DNA of 64,000 nucleotides from Halobellus captivus (lineage in GTDB: Archaea; Halobacteriota; Halobacteria; Halobacteriales; Haloferacaceae). Made by a program: the position numbers and the translations under genes. Each line of letters starts with the position of its first letter. Position 1 is the stretch's first letter. Below, in pieces: positions 8,652 to 17,152 of this stretch. The notes below the pieces were generated by a model. The model did no database searches and was not told the origin of the DNA. It worked only from the letters and a program-made list of their open reading frames with translations. The DNA is taken from contig NZ_VJXQ01000006.1 in the NCBI RefSeq assembly GCF_007655485.1, forward strand, positions 89,091 through 153,090. The letters are read 5' to 3'.

Positions 8652-8858
8652 GCTGACGACCGGACGCCGTCTTGCACTCGAAACAGAGCCCCACGCCGGA
8701 CTTAAGGATGACGGAACACCACACTGTGTACGTCTCGCGAGTGATTCCCGGGGACTCATTGCGGGATCGTCCGCTCTCTATCCAGTCGACCGCCGTCTCT
8801 TACCGCCGATCGGGGTCGCTGGGGAGGTGGTCACCGGCAACAGTCACAACCGACCGCT

Positions 8859-9422
8859 TCAGGAGTCGAGTCGGTAGAAGAGCGCCTCGAAATCCTCACC
8901 GTCGAGTTCGGCCAGGTGGGATTCCGACTGCTGTCGCAGCGTCTCGATTTCGGCTTCGAGCCGCTGATACCGCTCATCGGCGTCGAGTTGGAACTGTGGC
9001 TTTTCGGCCATCAGCGCCTCCCGCTTCGAGAGCTTCGAGAAGAACGTTTGGAGCGTATCCGTGTAGTCGGATCGACGGAGCAACCGATCGATGACGTCTT
9101 TGAGCGCCGTCTCGCCGACGGGCTTCGTGAGGTAGGCGTCGAACCCCAGTTCGAGGATGTCGAAGTCGGGGTCGACCGCGGTGATCATCGCCACGCTGCA
9201 GTCCGTCCCCCGATTTCGAATCTGCTCTAGGACCTCGTCGCCGGAGACGCCCGGCATCCGCCGGTCCAGGAGGACGACGTCGACCGTCTCGTCGAACTGT
9301 TCGAGCGCGCTGGGACCGTCGTGGGCCGTTTCGACGGTGTACTCGTCCCGCAACCACGACGCGTACAACTCCGCGAGGTCCGGCTCGTCGTCGACGACGA
9401 GGACGTGGGGATTCGCGCTCAT
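8859..9422 (-). CDS. HalX-type response regulator
   Basis: A 187-residue protein started at ATG 9422 (MSANPHVLVVDDEPDLAELY); a start at 9443 would add seven residues. The receiver domain has acidic pocket D11/D12, phospho-acceptor D53 (LLDRRMPG) and K100 (YLTKP). The C-terminal 65 residues are the HalX helical domain (LSKREALMAEKPQFQLDADE, then a coiled coil), a haloarchaeal output module of unknown mechanism. No histidine kinase lies beside it, so it is an orphan. It sits at the edge of the surface/signalling block. Confidence 0.92.
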   Translation of the reverse strand: MSANPHVLVVDDEPDLAELYASWLRDEYTVETAHDGPSALEQFDETVDVVLLDRRMPGVSGDEVLEQIRNRGTDCSVAMITAVDPDFDILELGFDAYLTKPVGETALKDVIDRLLRRSDYTDTLQTFFSKLSKREALMAEKPQFQLDADERYQRLEAEIETLRQQSESHLAELDGEDFEALFYRLDS

Positions 9423-9539
9423 ACTGACGGGTGATCGCCACATCGTTAGTTCGTCGAAGTGATAAGTTTACTCCCTCCCGCGGACTCGAATGGAGGCGAT
9501 CGTATCAAGATTTATTATTCGACTCTGTCAGTACAGTGT

Positions 9540-10397
9540 ATGACACACGACGAGGAGGACTCGTCATCCACAGACGACGCTTCGTCCTCGTCACTCGGTG
9601 AACTGGCCGATCAGTTGGACGACACTAACCAGTTATCTGATGCTTCTGGCGACTGGCGGTCGCTGTCCGAACTCGTCAACTCGATCGAACAGCGCCGTGG
9701 CGACGCGGAACCGACGGCGGATCTCGACGATCGCGACCTGGGCCGGTGGGATTTCGTGGCTCGCGAGGAGTCCGGCGAAGGCGACTCCGCGGTCGATCCG
9801 AAAACCGAGGCGCTTCTCGAACTGACCGGCGGCGCATCGAACATCCTGCTCAGCGGTCCCGGCGACTGCCCCGCCGAGCAGAACTTTTGTTCGCGGCTGA
9901 TGGAACCGCGAGTTGACGACCCCGTGAACCTCTTGGTGGTCACGATTTCGGACACCCCAAGTCAGCGGCTCTCGGTCCTCGAAAACTACCTCGAAAGCCC
10001 CGTCAACGACACCGTCGTCGTCGACGTGCGCACGTACAACCGCGAATCGAGTTACGAGGAGTACGACGGGCCAGTCGACATTCACACCGTCTCGAACGCA
10101 CAGGACCTTCGACGGCTCGGGATCGTGATCAGTAAGGTCCTCACCGAGTGGGAGGACCTGTCGGATCCGATCACGATGTGCGTTCACTCGCTGTCGGATC
10201 TGCTCGAACTGAACGAGGACCACCAGCGGGTGTTCCGGTTTCTGCACGTGCTCCGCGGACGCGTCCAGTCCGCTGACGTGCGCGCTCACTACCACTTCGA
10301 CCCGGAGCGGCACGACGACCAGGCCGTCCGAACGTTCAGCTCGCTGTTCGATACGGTGATTCAGTTCGACGAGAACGGTTCGATAGCGCTCGGTTAG
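9540..10397 (+). CDS. DUF7504 family (RecA-like, HTR-like) protein
   Basis: A 285-residue protein from ATG 9540. The first 80 residues are Ser/Asp-rich and disordered. The rest matches the haloarchaeal DUF7504 fold: NILLSGPGDCPAEQNFCSRL, LLVVTISDTPSQRL and MCVHSLSDLLELNEDHQRVF, followed by a His-rich stretch HYHFDPERHDDQ. This resembles a degenerate RecA/KaiC-like core without a clear Walker A lysine. Family members are often encoded near signalling genes; the activity is unknown. Its stop codon overlaps the stop of the convergent coiled-coil gene by four bases. Confidence 0.8.
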   Translation: MTHDEEDSSSTDDASSSSLGELADQLDDTNQLSDASGDWRSLSELVNSIEQRRGDAEPTADLDDRDLGRWDFVAREESGEGDSAVDPKTEALLELTGGASNILLSGPGDCPAEQNFCSRLMEPRVDDPVNLLVVTISDTPSQRLSVLENYLESPVNDTVVVDVRTYNRESSYEEYDGPVDIHTVSNAQDLRRLGIVISKVLTEWEDLSDPITMCVHSLSDLLELNEDHQRVFRFLHVLRGRVQSADVRAHYHFDPERHDDQAVRTFSSLFDTVIQFDENGSIALG

Positions 10398-11815
10398 CGT
10401 CCTTCCTTCTGTTCGAGATCATCGAGATCGCCGAAGGGTGAAGTCGCACTCGACGACGTATCCGTGTTCGAGTCCGGTTCGTTCGCGCTCGACGACGATT
10501 CGTTCGTCTCGCCGTCTTCGAACTCTGCCGAACCGAACTCGAACGGGGTCGTAGATTCCGACGAGTCGTCGTCTCGATCGCCCGCAGATCTCCGCGATAG
10601 CCCGTCGGTTTCGTGCTCGGCGCTCGACGGGTGCTGTCCGCGGGTGTTACGTTCACTGCCGTGCGAATCGCTTTCAGCCACGGGAATATCTCGTTCAGTG
10701 TCGCGTCTATCAGTCGGTGCGCTCGATTGCGTGCGCTCCGGCTGACGCTGTGAAGGCGCTTCTCGCGGCGACTGTTGCGGCTTCGATACCTGCGCTTCGC
10801 CTCCACGTGGTGATCCCACCGCCGCGTCCCGTCCGGAAGTCTCCGTGTCGGTGGTGACGACGGCGTCAGACAGGAACAGCCACTTCTCCCGCTTTTCGAC
10901 GCCCGACAGGGAGTTCTCACAGTTCGGGCAGTACGGCCGGGACAGCAAGTCGAGGTCGATGTCGGACGAACAGGACTCACACTCGGCCTCGTGGACGCCC
11001 AGTGCCGCCGCGTCGCGTTTGATCGACTGGAGGGTGTCGCGCTCCCACTGAAGGTCCGAGAGCGCCTCTTCGTAGCGCGATTCCGCGCTCGAAAGGTCCG
11101 ATTCCAAGTCGTCCGTCTGCGTGACGAGGTACGTGAGAATCGTCTCGAGATTGCCGAATTCGTCGTCCATCCACGCCCTGGTCTGTTTCTGCTCTGTCGC
11201 CAGATCGTCCTGTTCAGACGCGAGCGCCTCGTGCTTGTGGTCGAACTCCGATTCGAGCGAGTCGACGCGTTGTGTGAGCGAATCGTACTGCCCGGACAGC
11301 GACTGCCGCGTCGCGTCGACCTCGTTGCCGATCTCGTCGAGTTCCGCTTCGATCTCGGTCAATCGACCCGCGATCGCCTCTTTCACGCCGTCTAAGGACT
11401 GACCGCGCTCGGCTTCCGCCTCGATGTCCGCCTGCAACTCGTCGACCCGGTCGCGGAGCGTTTCGAGCTGGTCGCTCCGGCCCTCGTCGATCTCTGAGGA
11501 GTGTTGACGATCCCCCTCCTGTCCCTCGCGTGAGGGAGGGCTCGGCCGGTCGGTACTCGATCGATCAACGCTCGGTCCCCGACCACTACCGACGTCATTT
11601 CGGTCACCATCGACGGGGGACTCTCCGACCGGTGGAGGACCGTTCCCCGACTCGTCGAGTAGTTGCATCAGCTCGTTTAACGTCCAATACGACGACACGA
11701 GCCGCTCGAAGAGCTCCTCCCGTGAGATGCCCTGATTCGCGGCGTGTTGGTCGAGCCACTCCTCGAACGACGTCGTGGGAGCGCTTCCTCCGCGATCTGA
11801 GAAATCGTTAGGCAT
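10394..11815 (-). CDS. long coiled-coil protein with a zinc ribbon
   Basis: A 473-residue acidic protein when started at ATG 11815 (MPNDFSDRGGSAPTTSFEEW). The N-terminus has a small helical segment (LFERLVSSYWTLNELMQLL). A Ser/Asp linker leads to about 170 residues of coiled coil (roughly 115-285, heptads such as LETLRDRVDELQADIEAEAE). A zinc ribbon follows with CxxC pairs CESCSS and CPNCENS about 20 residues apart, then KREKWLFLSDAVV. The last 150 residues are low-complexity. I recognise no named family. The order resembles a scaffold or cytoskeletal adaptor. It is convergent with DUF7504 and divergent from DUF5305. Confidence 0.78.
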   Translation of the reverse strand: MPNDFSDRGGSAPTTSFEEWLDQHAANQGISREELFERLVSSYWTLNELMQLLDESGNGPPPVGESPVDGDRNDVGSGRGPSVDRSSTDRPSPPSREGQEGDRQHSSEIDEGRSDQLETLRDRVDELQADIEAEAERGQSLDGVKEAIAGRLTEIEAELDEIGNEVDATRQSLSGQYDSLTQRVDSLESEFDHKHEALASEQDDLATEQKQTRAWMDDEFGNLETILTYLVTQTDDLESDLSSAESRYEEALSDLQWERDTLQSIKRDAAALGVHEAECESCSSDIDLDLLSRPYCPNCENSLSGVEKREKWLFLSDAVVTTDTETSGRDAAVGSPRGGEAQVSKPQQSPREAPSQRQPERTQSSAPTDRRDTERDIPVAESDSHGSERNTRGQHPSSAEHETDGLSRRSAGDRDDDSSESTTPFEFGSAEFEDGETNESSSSANEPDSNTDTSSSATSPFGDLDDLEQKEGR

Positions 11816-11937
11816 CTCGAAATCCGTAATTAACACGTGTAAGTTCGGTGAGGACAAAAGTTTTGTTACCGTTACTACCATACGCGACGTGATGACTGTC
11901 GTCTATCGGTGTGCCGTCGCTGTCGGGGGCCTTCCAT

Positions 11938-12960
11938 ATGGCGTTTGAGCACCGGGTCAAACTGTTCATCAGCGAGAACAACCGGGCGGTCGTCGCCGCC
12001 CTTCTCCTCTGCGGCGTGCTGTGCCTCCTCGCCGCCGGGTACGTCTTCAGCACACCGACGACACAGACGGTCGTCGAACAGACGGACAGGCAGACGTTCG
12101 ACGCCGAAGTACACCCGAGCGCTCTCGTGACCCGTCCGACAGCCCTCTACGAACAGGGTGAGCGACTGGAGAACCGATCGGTGTATTTCCTCTCTGCGTC
12201 CCCCTCGCTGACCTTGCAGGCCAACACTAGCGTCCCCGACGACGAGCCCGTCGCGGTGGATACGCAACTGCAACTCGAGACGCTCGGTACGCGGAACGGA
12301 CAGCCGTTCTACCGGTCTACGCGCACGCTCATCGAAACCGAGCAGACCGCTTCTGACGGACGGGTGAGCGCCACCGAGACGGTCAACGTCTCCGCGGTCC
12401 GCCAAGAGCTGGCAGTTGTTCAGGAGGAGGTGCAAGATACGGGGCAGTTCCGGCTCCGTCTCCTGTTAGACGTCGCCTACCGCAGCGAGGCGTACGAGGG
12501 ATCGCTCAGCGCGAGTGCCCCGTTCGTCGTCAGCGACCAGTCGTACTACCTCGACGGAACCCTCGAAGCCACGGAGACCGAGTCGACGCCGGTCGAGCGA
12601 CAGATCACCCAACCACCGAGCCCGGCCGAATACGGCGGACTCGCGGTCATTGGTCTCCTCCTGTTCGGCCTCGCCGCGGCGACTGTCCGAATCGACGATC
12701 GGGTCGATACCGAGGAACTCCGGACCCAGATCGTCCACGATCAGCACGCCGAGTGGATCTCGCGCGGGCAGTTCCCGACCGATTCCCAGAAGCAGTACAT
12801 CTCGATTCTCACGCTGGAAGACCTCGTCGACGTCGCGATCGATACGAACCGACGCGTCATCCACGACCCGCAGATCGACGCCTACGCGGTGATCGACAGC
12901 ACCGAGATCTACTATTACGCCTTAGCGGACGTGCAGGCCGACGAGTGGCTCGACATCTAG
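11938..12960 (+). CDS. DUF5305 family membrane-anchored protein
   Basis: A 340-residue protein started at ATG 11938 (MAFEHRVKLFISENNRAVVA). A signal-anchor helix lies at about residues 17-36 (VVAALLLCGVLCLLAAGYVF). An extracellular beta-rich domain of about 180 residues follows, with Thr-rich strands and paired Tyr. A second helix (GGLAVIGLLLFGLAAATV) leads to a cytoplasmic tail of about 90 residues containing FPTDSQKQYISILTLEDLVD. I recognise DUF5305, which in haloarchaea is often encoded beside an S26B signal peptidase, as here (13769-14917). A role in export or assembly of the nearby TasA-like proteins is inferred from context. Confidence 0.85.
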   Translation: MAFEHRVKLFISENNRAVVAALLLCGVLCLLAAGYVFSTPTTQTVVEQTDRQTFDAEVHPSALVTRPTALYEQGERLENRSVYFLSASPSLTLQANTSVPDDEPVAVDTQLQLETLGTRNGQPFYRSTRTLIETEQTASDGRVSATETVNVSAVRQELAVVQEEVQDTGQFRLRLLLDVAYRSEAYEGSLSASAPFVVSDQSYYLDGTLEATETESTPVERQITQPPSPAEYGGLAVIGLLLFGLAAATVRIDDRVDTEELRTQIVHDQHAEWISRGQFPTDSQKQYISILTLEDLVDVAIDTNRRVIHDPQIDAYAVIDSTEIYYYALADVQADEWLDI

Positions 12961-13040
12961 TGCGACGACCCGAGTCCCCACCCGTCCCGAAGGTACAAGG
13001 CGGTCCGAACCGGTCTTGCTGACGTCCACGGCTCACCGCT

Positions 13041-13730
13041 ATGAACCGCTCGCTCTGGTATCTCGGCCTGTTGGTCATCGCCGCGGGGATCACGTTCACC
13101 GCGGTCCCGACCGGATTCGGGACGATGCTCGGCGACGGTTCGAGCCCCTTTCAGACCCCAGATCGCTCACAGGGTCCGATCACGCTCGTCGGAACGGGGA
13201 ACGAGATCACGCGTGGCGTATCGCCTTCCACCGCCTCGTCGATCTCTCTCGCCTCGTCGCCCGCGTCGTCATCTTCGGCGTCGTCGACGGCGACCTCGTC
13301 GACCCGCCGAGACGCTGAAACCGCAGCGAACCGCTCCGAAACGGTCGTAGCGGCACTCGTCAACCGGGGCGACGCGGCCGCCAACGTAACGTACGAGGCA
13401 CGTGTCGACAGCGATGCGATCGAACTTCGCACCGCGAGCGACGAGATCACGGTGCCCCGAGGCGGACAACACCTCCTGTTCGCCACATGTGCGGCTTCGG
13501 ATGGGGACGCGGGAACAGCGACCCTGACCGTCACCATCGTCGAAGCGCATGTCGGCGACGCGACTGTCACCGACCGCGACCTCAGTGCGGAACTCTCCTT
13601 CGAGTGTACGGGGACAAACACGGAAACGAGGGACACATCGGCGACGGTCGAAGAACCCGCTACGACAGTTGTCGAATACGTCGAAACCGGCGGCGTTCGA
13701 TCGTCGAACATATCCGATCCCCTACGATAG
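13041..13730 (+). CDS. exported protein sharing the head domain of the repeat protein at 18493
   Basis: A 229-residue protein with an N-terminal hydrophobic signal (WYLGLLVIAAGITFTAVPTG), a Ser/Ala-rich low-complexity stretch (residues about 58-90), then a beta domain. The domain aligns by eye with the 525-residue protein at 18493-20070: ETVVAALVNRGDAAANVTYE against NSVAVAELVNNLDGAMTIEF; GGQHLLFATC against GGRHPIYAAC; GTATLTVTIVEA against GTATLQIDVIEA. The closing Cys is in SFEC against EYDC. It ends after this domain and lacks the repeats. It sits between DUF5305 and the signal peptidase, which it converges with. Function unknown; probably a surface protein. Confidence 0.75.
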   Translation: MNRSLWYLGLLVIAAGITFTAVPTGFGTMLGDGSSPFQTPDRSQGPITLVGTGNEITRGVSPSTASSISLASSPASSSSASSTATSSTRRDAETAANRSETVVAALVNRGDAAANVTYEARVDSDAIELRTASDEITVPRGGQHLLFATCAASDGDAGTATLTVTIVEAHVGDATVTDRDLSAELSFECTGTNTETRDTSATVEEPATTVVEYVETGGVRSSNISDPLR

Positions 13731-13768
13731 GCTCGCGCTCTTCGTCAGAACACCGCCGTTGGAGGGAA

Positions 13769-14917
13769 TCAGAACAACCGCCGCTTGAGCTGCTCGATCA
13801 CCGTGATATTTCGACCCGTCGAGCGCATCCTGATAGGGCCGAACCCGACGGCGATTAGACCGCTCGTGACGGCGGTGACCAGCAGCACCAGATCGATGAC
13901 GAACACCGCGACGATCGGGTGAACGGCGTGAAGGGCCAGGATGATCGATCGCGGGAGAATAGGGAGGTACCGCCACTCGGAGATGCTGCGCGTGTACGCC
14001 CCGGTCGTATCGGGTGCCCGTATCTGCAGCGTCGTCGTCGCTTCGGAACGTCCGGGTATGAGGAACGTCGACTGCGAGACTGTGAGGCTGGGACTCCGCG
14101 GTTCGATCACCGTCAACACCGGGATGATGCCGTCGTTGGCGACGCGGTACTCGACGGTGGCGTCCTCGCCCACGCCGATGACGAGCGGGTTCTCGTTCGG
14201 CGACTCGGAGCTGACGATGTCGAACGACGTCGTCCCCGACGGGATCATCATACTCGCCGTCGCCGGTGCGAGGACGACCAACGAGAGGACGATCAAGAAC
14301 GTGGAGGTCTTGATGTAGTTCGAGCGCCGCCGACTCCGTCGGCTCTCCGGCCGGTTCCCGCCGACGGCGTCGACGACGAAGCCGATCGCGATGATCCCGA
14401 GCCCGACCACGACGAGCGATTGAGCAGACCCACCACCGCCGAGGACTGCCCCGATTCCGACCGCGCTCCACGCGCTCTGGAGGATCCCTTGGAATCCGGT
14501 GACCGTCGTTCCCAACCCGGGAATGACGACCACCTGCCCGTTGAACTGCATCGCCTCGGAGACGATCTGTCCTTCGGTGACCGGCGGCTCCGCGCCCTCC
14601 TGATCGGTGAACGGATTCGCGTCACCGCGGGTGATATACCCATCCGCTGTCTCGCCGACGACGCGGTGCGTCGTGAGCCCGCCGCCCTGCAACTCCTCGG
14701 CGACGAACACGACCACGTCGCCCTGTTCCGGCGGTCCGGTGAGCGCCGAGGGGATTGCCACGAACCCGTCGCCGGGCTCCATCGTGGGGGCCATACTCCC
14801 GGTCTCGACGTAGCCGAGGAGGACGGGCTGTCCCGCCGCCTGCCCGAACAACATCGCGGCGACGGCGAGCACGAGTAGAATGACCGCTCCGTTCGCCACG
14901 GCCGTCGAGAGCTTCAC
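13769..14917 (-). CDS. signal peptidase I, archaeal S26B (Sec11/SipW type), with C-terminal extension
   Basis: A 382-residue membrane protease that removes signal peptides on the outer side of the membrane. After a first helix (residues 8-25) comes the catalytic Ser41 in ETGSMAPTMEPGD. His84 (LTTHRVVGE) takes the place of the bacterial general-base lysine, and an Asp follows at 99 (YITRGDAN): the Ser-His-Asp pattern of the Sec11/SipW branch. Two more helices surround residues 140-185. An unusual extension of about 180 residues contains an extracellular beta domain (VEYRVANDGIIPVLTVIEPR) and two C-terminal helices. The extension and the DUF1102-like neighbours suggest a dedicated protease for this locus rather than the general housekeeping enzyme. 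Confidence 0.88.
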   Translation of the reverse strand: MKLSTAVANGAVILLVLAVAAMLFGQAAGQPVLLGYVETGSMAPTMEPGDGFVAIPSALTGPPEQGDVVVFVAEELQGGGLTTHRVVGETADGYITRGDANPFTDQEGAEPPVTEGQIVSEAMQFNGQVVVIPGLGTTVTGFQGILQSAWSAVGIGAVLGGGGSAQSLVVVGLGIIAIGFVVDAVGGNRPESRRSRRRSNYIKTSTFLIVLSLVVLAPATASMMIPSGTTSFDIVSSESPNENPLVIGVGEDATVEYRVANDGIIPVLTVIEPRSPSLTVSQSTFLIPGRSEATTTLQIRAPDTTGAYTRSISEWRYLPILPRSIILALHAVHPIVAVFVIDLVLLVTAVTSGLIAVGFGPIRMRSTGRNITVIEQLKRRLF

Positions 14918-15006
14918 GGGCGACGTAGAACAGCGATCGATTTAACGCTTAATGCGCTTGCCGTTCGACTGGGCCGGATTCGCGCTCTCACCCCTCGCTC
15001 GCGATG

Positions 15007-15369
15007 CTACGTCGTCGTCAACACCCGATCGATCGCCGCGAGTAACTCCGCTTTCGAGTAGGGCTTGATGAGATACTCGTCGGCACCCGCGTCCGTCGCC
15101 TGCGTTCGGGCGTCGTCGCCGACCGCGACCGTGCTCACGATGACCGCGGTCGACGGGTTCGCGGCAGTGATTTCGGCGGTCGCGCTGATCCCGTCGCCGC
15201 GCTTCAGACTGAGGTCCATCACCACGACGTCCGGCGAGTATTCGTCAGCGATTTCGACGGCCTCGTCTGCGGTCTCCGCGGTTCCGACGACCGAGTGGTG
15301 GTCCCGGAGGTACCGACGGAGCAGCGTCGTCTGCATCGGAATATCTTCGACGAGGAGGATGTCTGCCAT
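15007..15369 (-). CDS. single-domain response regulator (CheY-like receiver)
   Basis: A 120-residue stand-alone receiver: E8/D9 acidic pair (LLVEDIPM), phospho-acceptor D52 (VVVMDLSLKRGDG), T/S switch region (IVSTVAV) and K102 (YLIKPYSK). It lacks an output domain, so it must act by protein contact. No kinase is adjacent. It lies between the signal peptidase and the TasA-like genes, and is transcribed away from the latter. Confidence 0.92.
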   Translation of the reverse strand: MADILLVEDIPMQTTLLRRYLRDHHSVVGTAETADEAVEIADEYSPDVVVMDLSLKRGDGISATAEITAANPSTAVIVSTVAVGDDARTQATDAGADEYLIKPYSKAELLAAIDRVLTTT

Positions 15370-15710
15370 CTTGGTGACGGAGATGCGGAATCGGTCTCAA
15401 CGCGTCCGACGCGTCGTCGAGTCTCGCTCGAATGATCGGACTGTGAGCCGTTGTCGATGGTAGTGCGCTTTCCGACTTGAACGTACCGGCGTTCTGTCGA
15501 TTGAGCACCGTGTGAACGGATTCCGATTTCGCCTCAGTCGGCGACAACATCGATTAAACGACCGATTAATGGTGAATTCAGCGCCTACAAGCCCGGCTTT
15601 CGATTCTAATGCTCCAATTGAACTCGCTTCAAGCACCCGAATACAAAGTGGGTAGGGTGTTCCTATACTGGTAACGACACGGACCATCCCCGTGTTAGGA
15701 GCATACTACT
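15370..15710. other. 341-nt intergenic promoter region ahead of the TasA-like genes
   Basis: No ORF with coding character is seen. The region is visibly AT-richer than most of the window and contains a close repeat CGATTAA-N5-CGATTAA near 15550. The last 50 nt hold the promoter and leader described separately at 15663-15701. Confidence 0.5.
15663..15701 (+). promoter_or_regulatory. TATA-like element, hairpin and Shine-Dalgarno before the first TasA-like gene
   Basis: A TATA-like CTATACT near 15663-15669 is followed by an inverted repeat CACGG-N7-CCGTG (15678-15694) and then AGGAG (15697-15701), nine bases before the ATG at 15711. A Shine-Dalgarno this clear is unusual next to the leaderless promoters elsewhere in the window, and the hairpin could shield it. 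The assignment is by eye. Confidence 0.4.
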
Positions 15711-16256
15711 ATGGCAATCAGCAGACGAAACATCCTGATCGGACTGGGCGCATTGGTCGGCGGCGGCGGCGCACTCGTGAGCACGGGCGCGTTTACGACA
15801 GTGAGTGCGGAGCGCTCGGTGAGTGTTGAGACGTCCGGTGACGCAAGCGCGTTCTTGACTATTACCGGAACCAGTCAGTACGTTAACGACGACAGTGGTA
15901 GTGGAACACTGACGATTGATCTTGGTGCGCCCGGGCAAGCGGGTTTCAACGAGAACGCAATTACAACGCTCAGTGGCGTGTTCGAGATCGCAAATAACGC
16001 CGCTGATGGCTCGGATGCAGAGGTTAGTCTTTCGACTACCGGAACGAGCAATGATCCCGATACGGGATCAGGGACAGTTTCCGTCGAGTTGGATGATGCT
16101 GAAGTGACCTTCTATCTCGGTGGAATCGACTCTGCCGGGACACAGACACTTTCTACTGGCGACGCCGCCGTAGCGGTTGATGTCGAGGTCGATACAACCG
16201 GCTCCTACTCGGGTGGATCCAGTGGAAATCTGACAATTGTCGCGAACGAACCGTAA
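15711..16256 (+). CDS. exported TasA/camelysin-like (DUF1102-type) protein 1
   Basis: A 181-residue exported protein. The signal begins with a twin Arg (SRRNILIGLGALVGGGGA) and ends at STGAFTTVS, a box shared in form with the two downstream proteins. The mature start ERSVSVETSGDASAFLTI matches the head of the repeat protein at 18493 (DRPVDVSVADDSAAFVAV). The core is a beta-sandwich-like stretch with NENAITTLSGVFEIANNAAD, the N-rich turn typical of TasA/camelysin proteins. It is Thr/Ser/Gly/Asp-rich, with no Cys in the mature part. Codon use is AT-richer than neighbours. Probably a fibre or matrix subunit cleaved by the S26B peptidase; this role is inferred. Confidence 0.75.
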   Translation: MAISRRNILIGLGALVGGGGALVSTGAFTTVSAERSVSVETSGDASAFLTITGTSQYVNDDSGSGTLTIDLGAPGQAGFNENAITTLSGVFEIANNAADGSDAEVSLSTTGTSNDPDTGSGTVSVELDDAEVTFYLGGIDSAGTQTLSTGDAAVAVDVEVDTTGSYSGGSSGNLTIVANEP

Positions 16257-16283
16257 CACTGCTGTCTGACCACCATTCCATAT

Positions 16284-17075
16284 ATGAAACGACGACAAGT
16301 CATCACGGCAATCGGAACGCTCTCACTCGGTGCGGGAACGGCTCTCGGCACGGGTGCGTTCGACGCCACCTCATCAAACTCGAGTGGTGGACTTTCGGTT
16401 GTTACGCAGACCGAAAACGCGGACATCAACATCGTCCCGGGCTGGGATGAGTTCACCACCAGTAATCTGGGAGATGACCTATACGTCCCTGTTGATGGAG
16501 AGGACCCACCAGAGTACATCGCTTCGGACGGTACGATTAGCTACGAAAAGCTCTCCCGCGAGGACCTGCCGGTCGCAGTAGTCCAGAATTCCGGGTACGG
16601 GATGGCGACCGTTCAAATCGCAGTCGAAGTCGGCCGTCCGGAGACCAAGGTCGACTTCGCGAGCCTGTTAGCGGTGAACAACAACGACTCGCAAGATTAC
16701 GAACTCGGGTTTACGTATTATCAGGGGTACGGAACACCAGTTGACGACGAGGAAATCTCCGCCGGTGTTGTCAATGATACGTTCATATTTGAGGCGGCGG
16801 ACGGTACTCGGATCTCCCCGCTAAGTTCGGATTCCGAAGGAGCGGAACCTGCCAACCTGATGACTATCGACGCCGGAACGACTGAACCCGTCTCACTGAG
16901 CGTAAATACGGACCAATCGGACCTCACTGAGCAATACGCCGACGTTTACGGCAATAACTATGATGGGGCAGGGAGTTTCGTCTCCGATGGCGACGGGGCC
17001 ACGACGGAGGAACTCGTCTCCGAGGTCACCGCCGTTGCGAACGAGCTCACATCGTTCTCGGAAACGGCCGAATGA
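16284..17075 (+). CDS. exported TasA-like/DUF1102-type protein 2
   Basis: A 263-residue exported protein 27 nt after the previous gene, so probably cotranscribed. The signal is KRRQVITAIGTLSLGAGTAL ending at GTGAFDATS, the same processing-box form as its neighbours. The mature protein is acidic and rich in Asn/Asp/Tyr, with FASLLAVNNNDSQDYELGFT resembling the F-x-I-x-N-N-G strand of this family and alternating strands typical of a beta sandwich (ATVQIAVEVGRPETKVDF). No Cys. It likely belongs to DUF1102 (I am moderately sure). A structural surface role is inferred. Confidence 0.72.
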   Translation: MKRRQVITAIGTLSLGAGTALGTGAFDATSSNSSGGLSVVTQTENADINIVPGWDEFTTSNLGDDLYVPVDGEDPPEYIASDGTISYEKLSREDLPVAVVQNSGYGMATVQIAVEVGRPETKVDFASLLAVNNNDSQDYELGFTYYQGYGTPVDDEEISAGVVNDTFIFEAADGTRISPLSSDSEGAEPANLMTIDAGTTEPVSLSVNTDQSDLTEQYADVYGNNYDGAGSFVSDGDGATTEELVSEVTAVANELTSFSETAE

Positions 17076-17152
17076 AACCGTCTTTCCGTCACAGTCTGGT
17101 CTCTCTCTGATCTGGAAAACACCTCAACGACGAGCGCCCGAATTACTACCCA

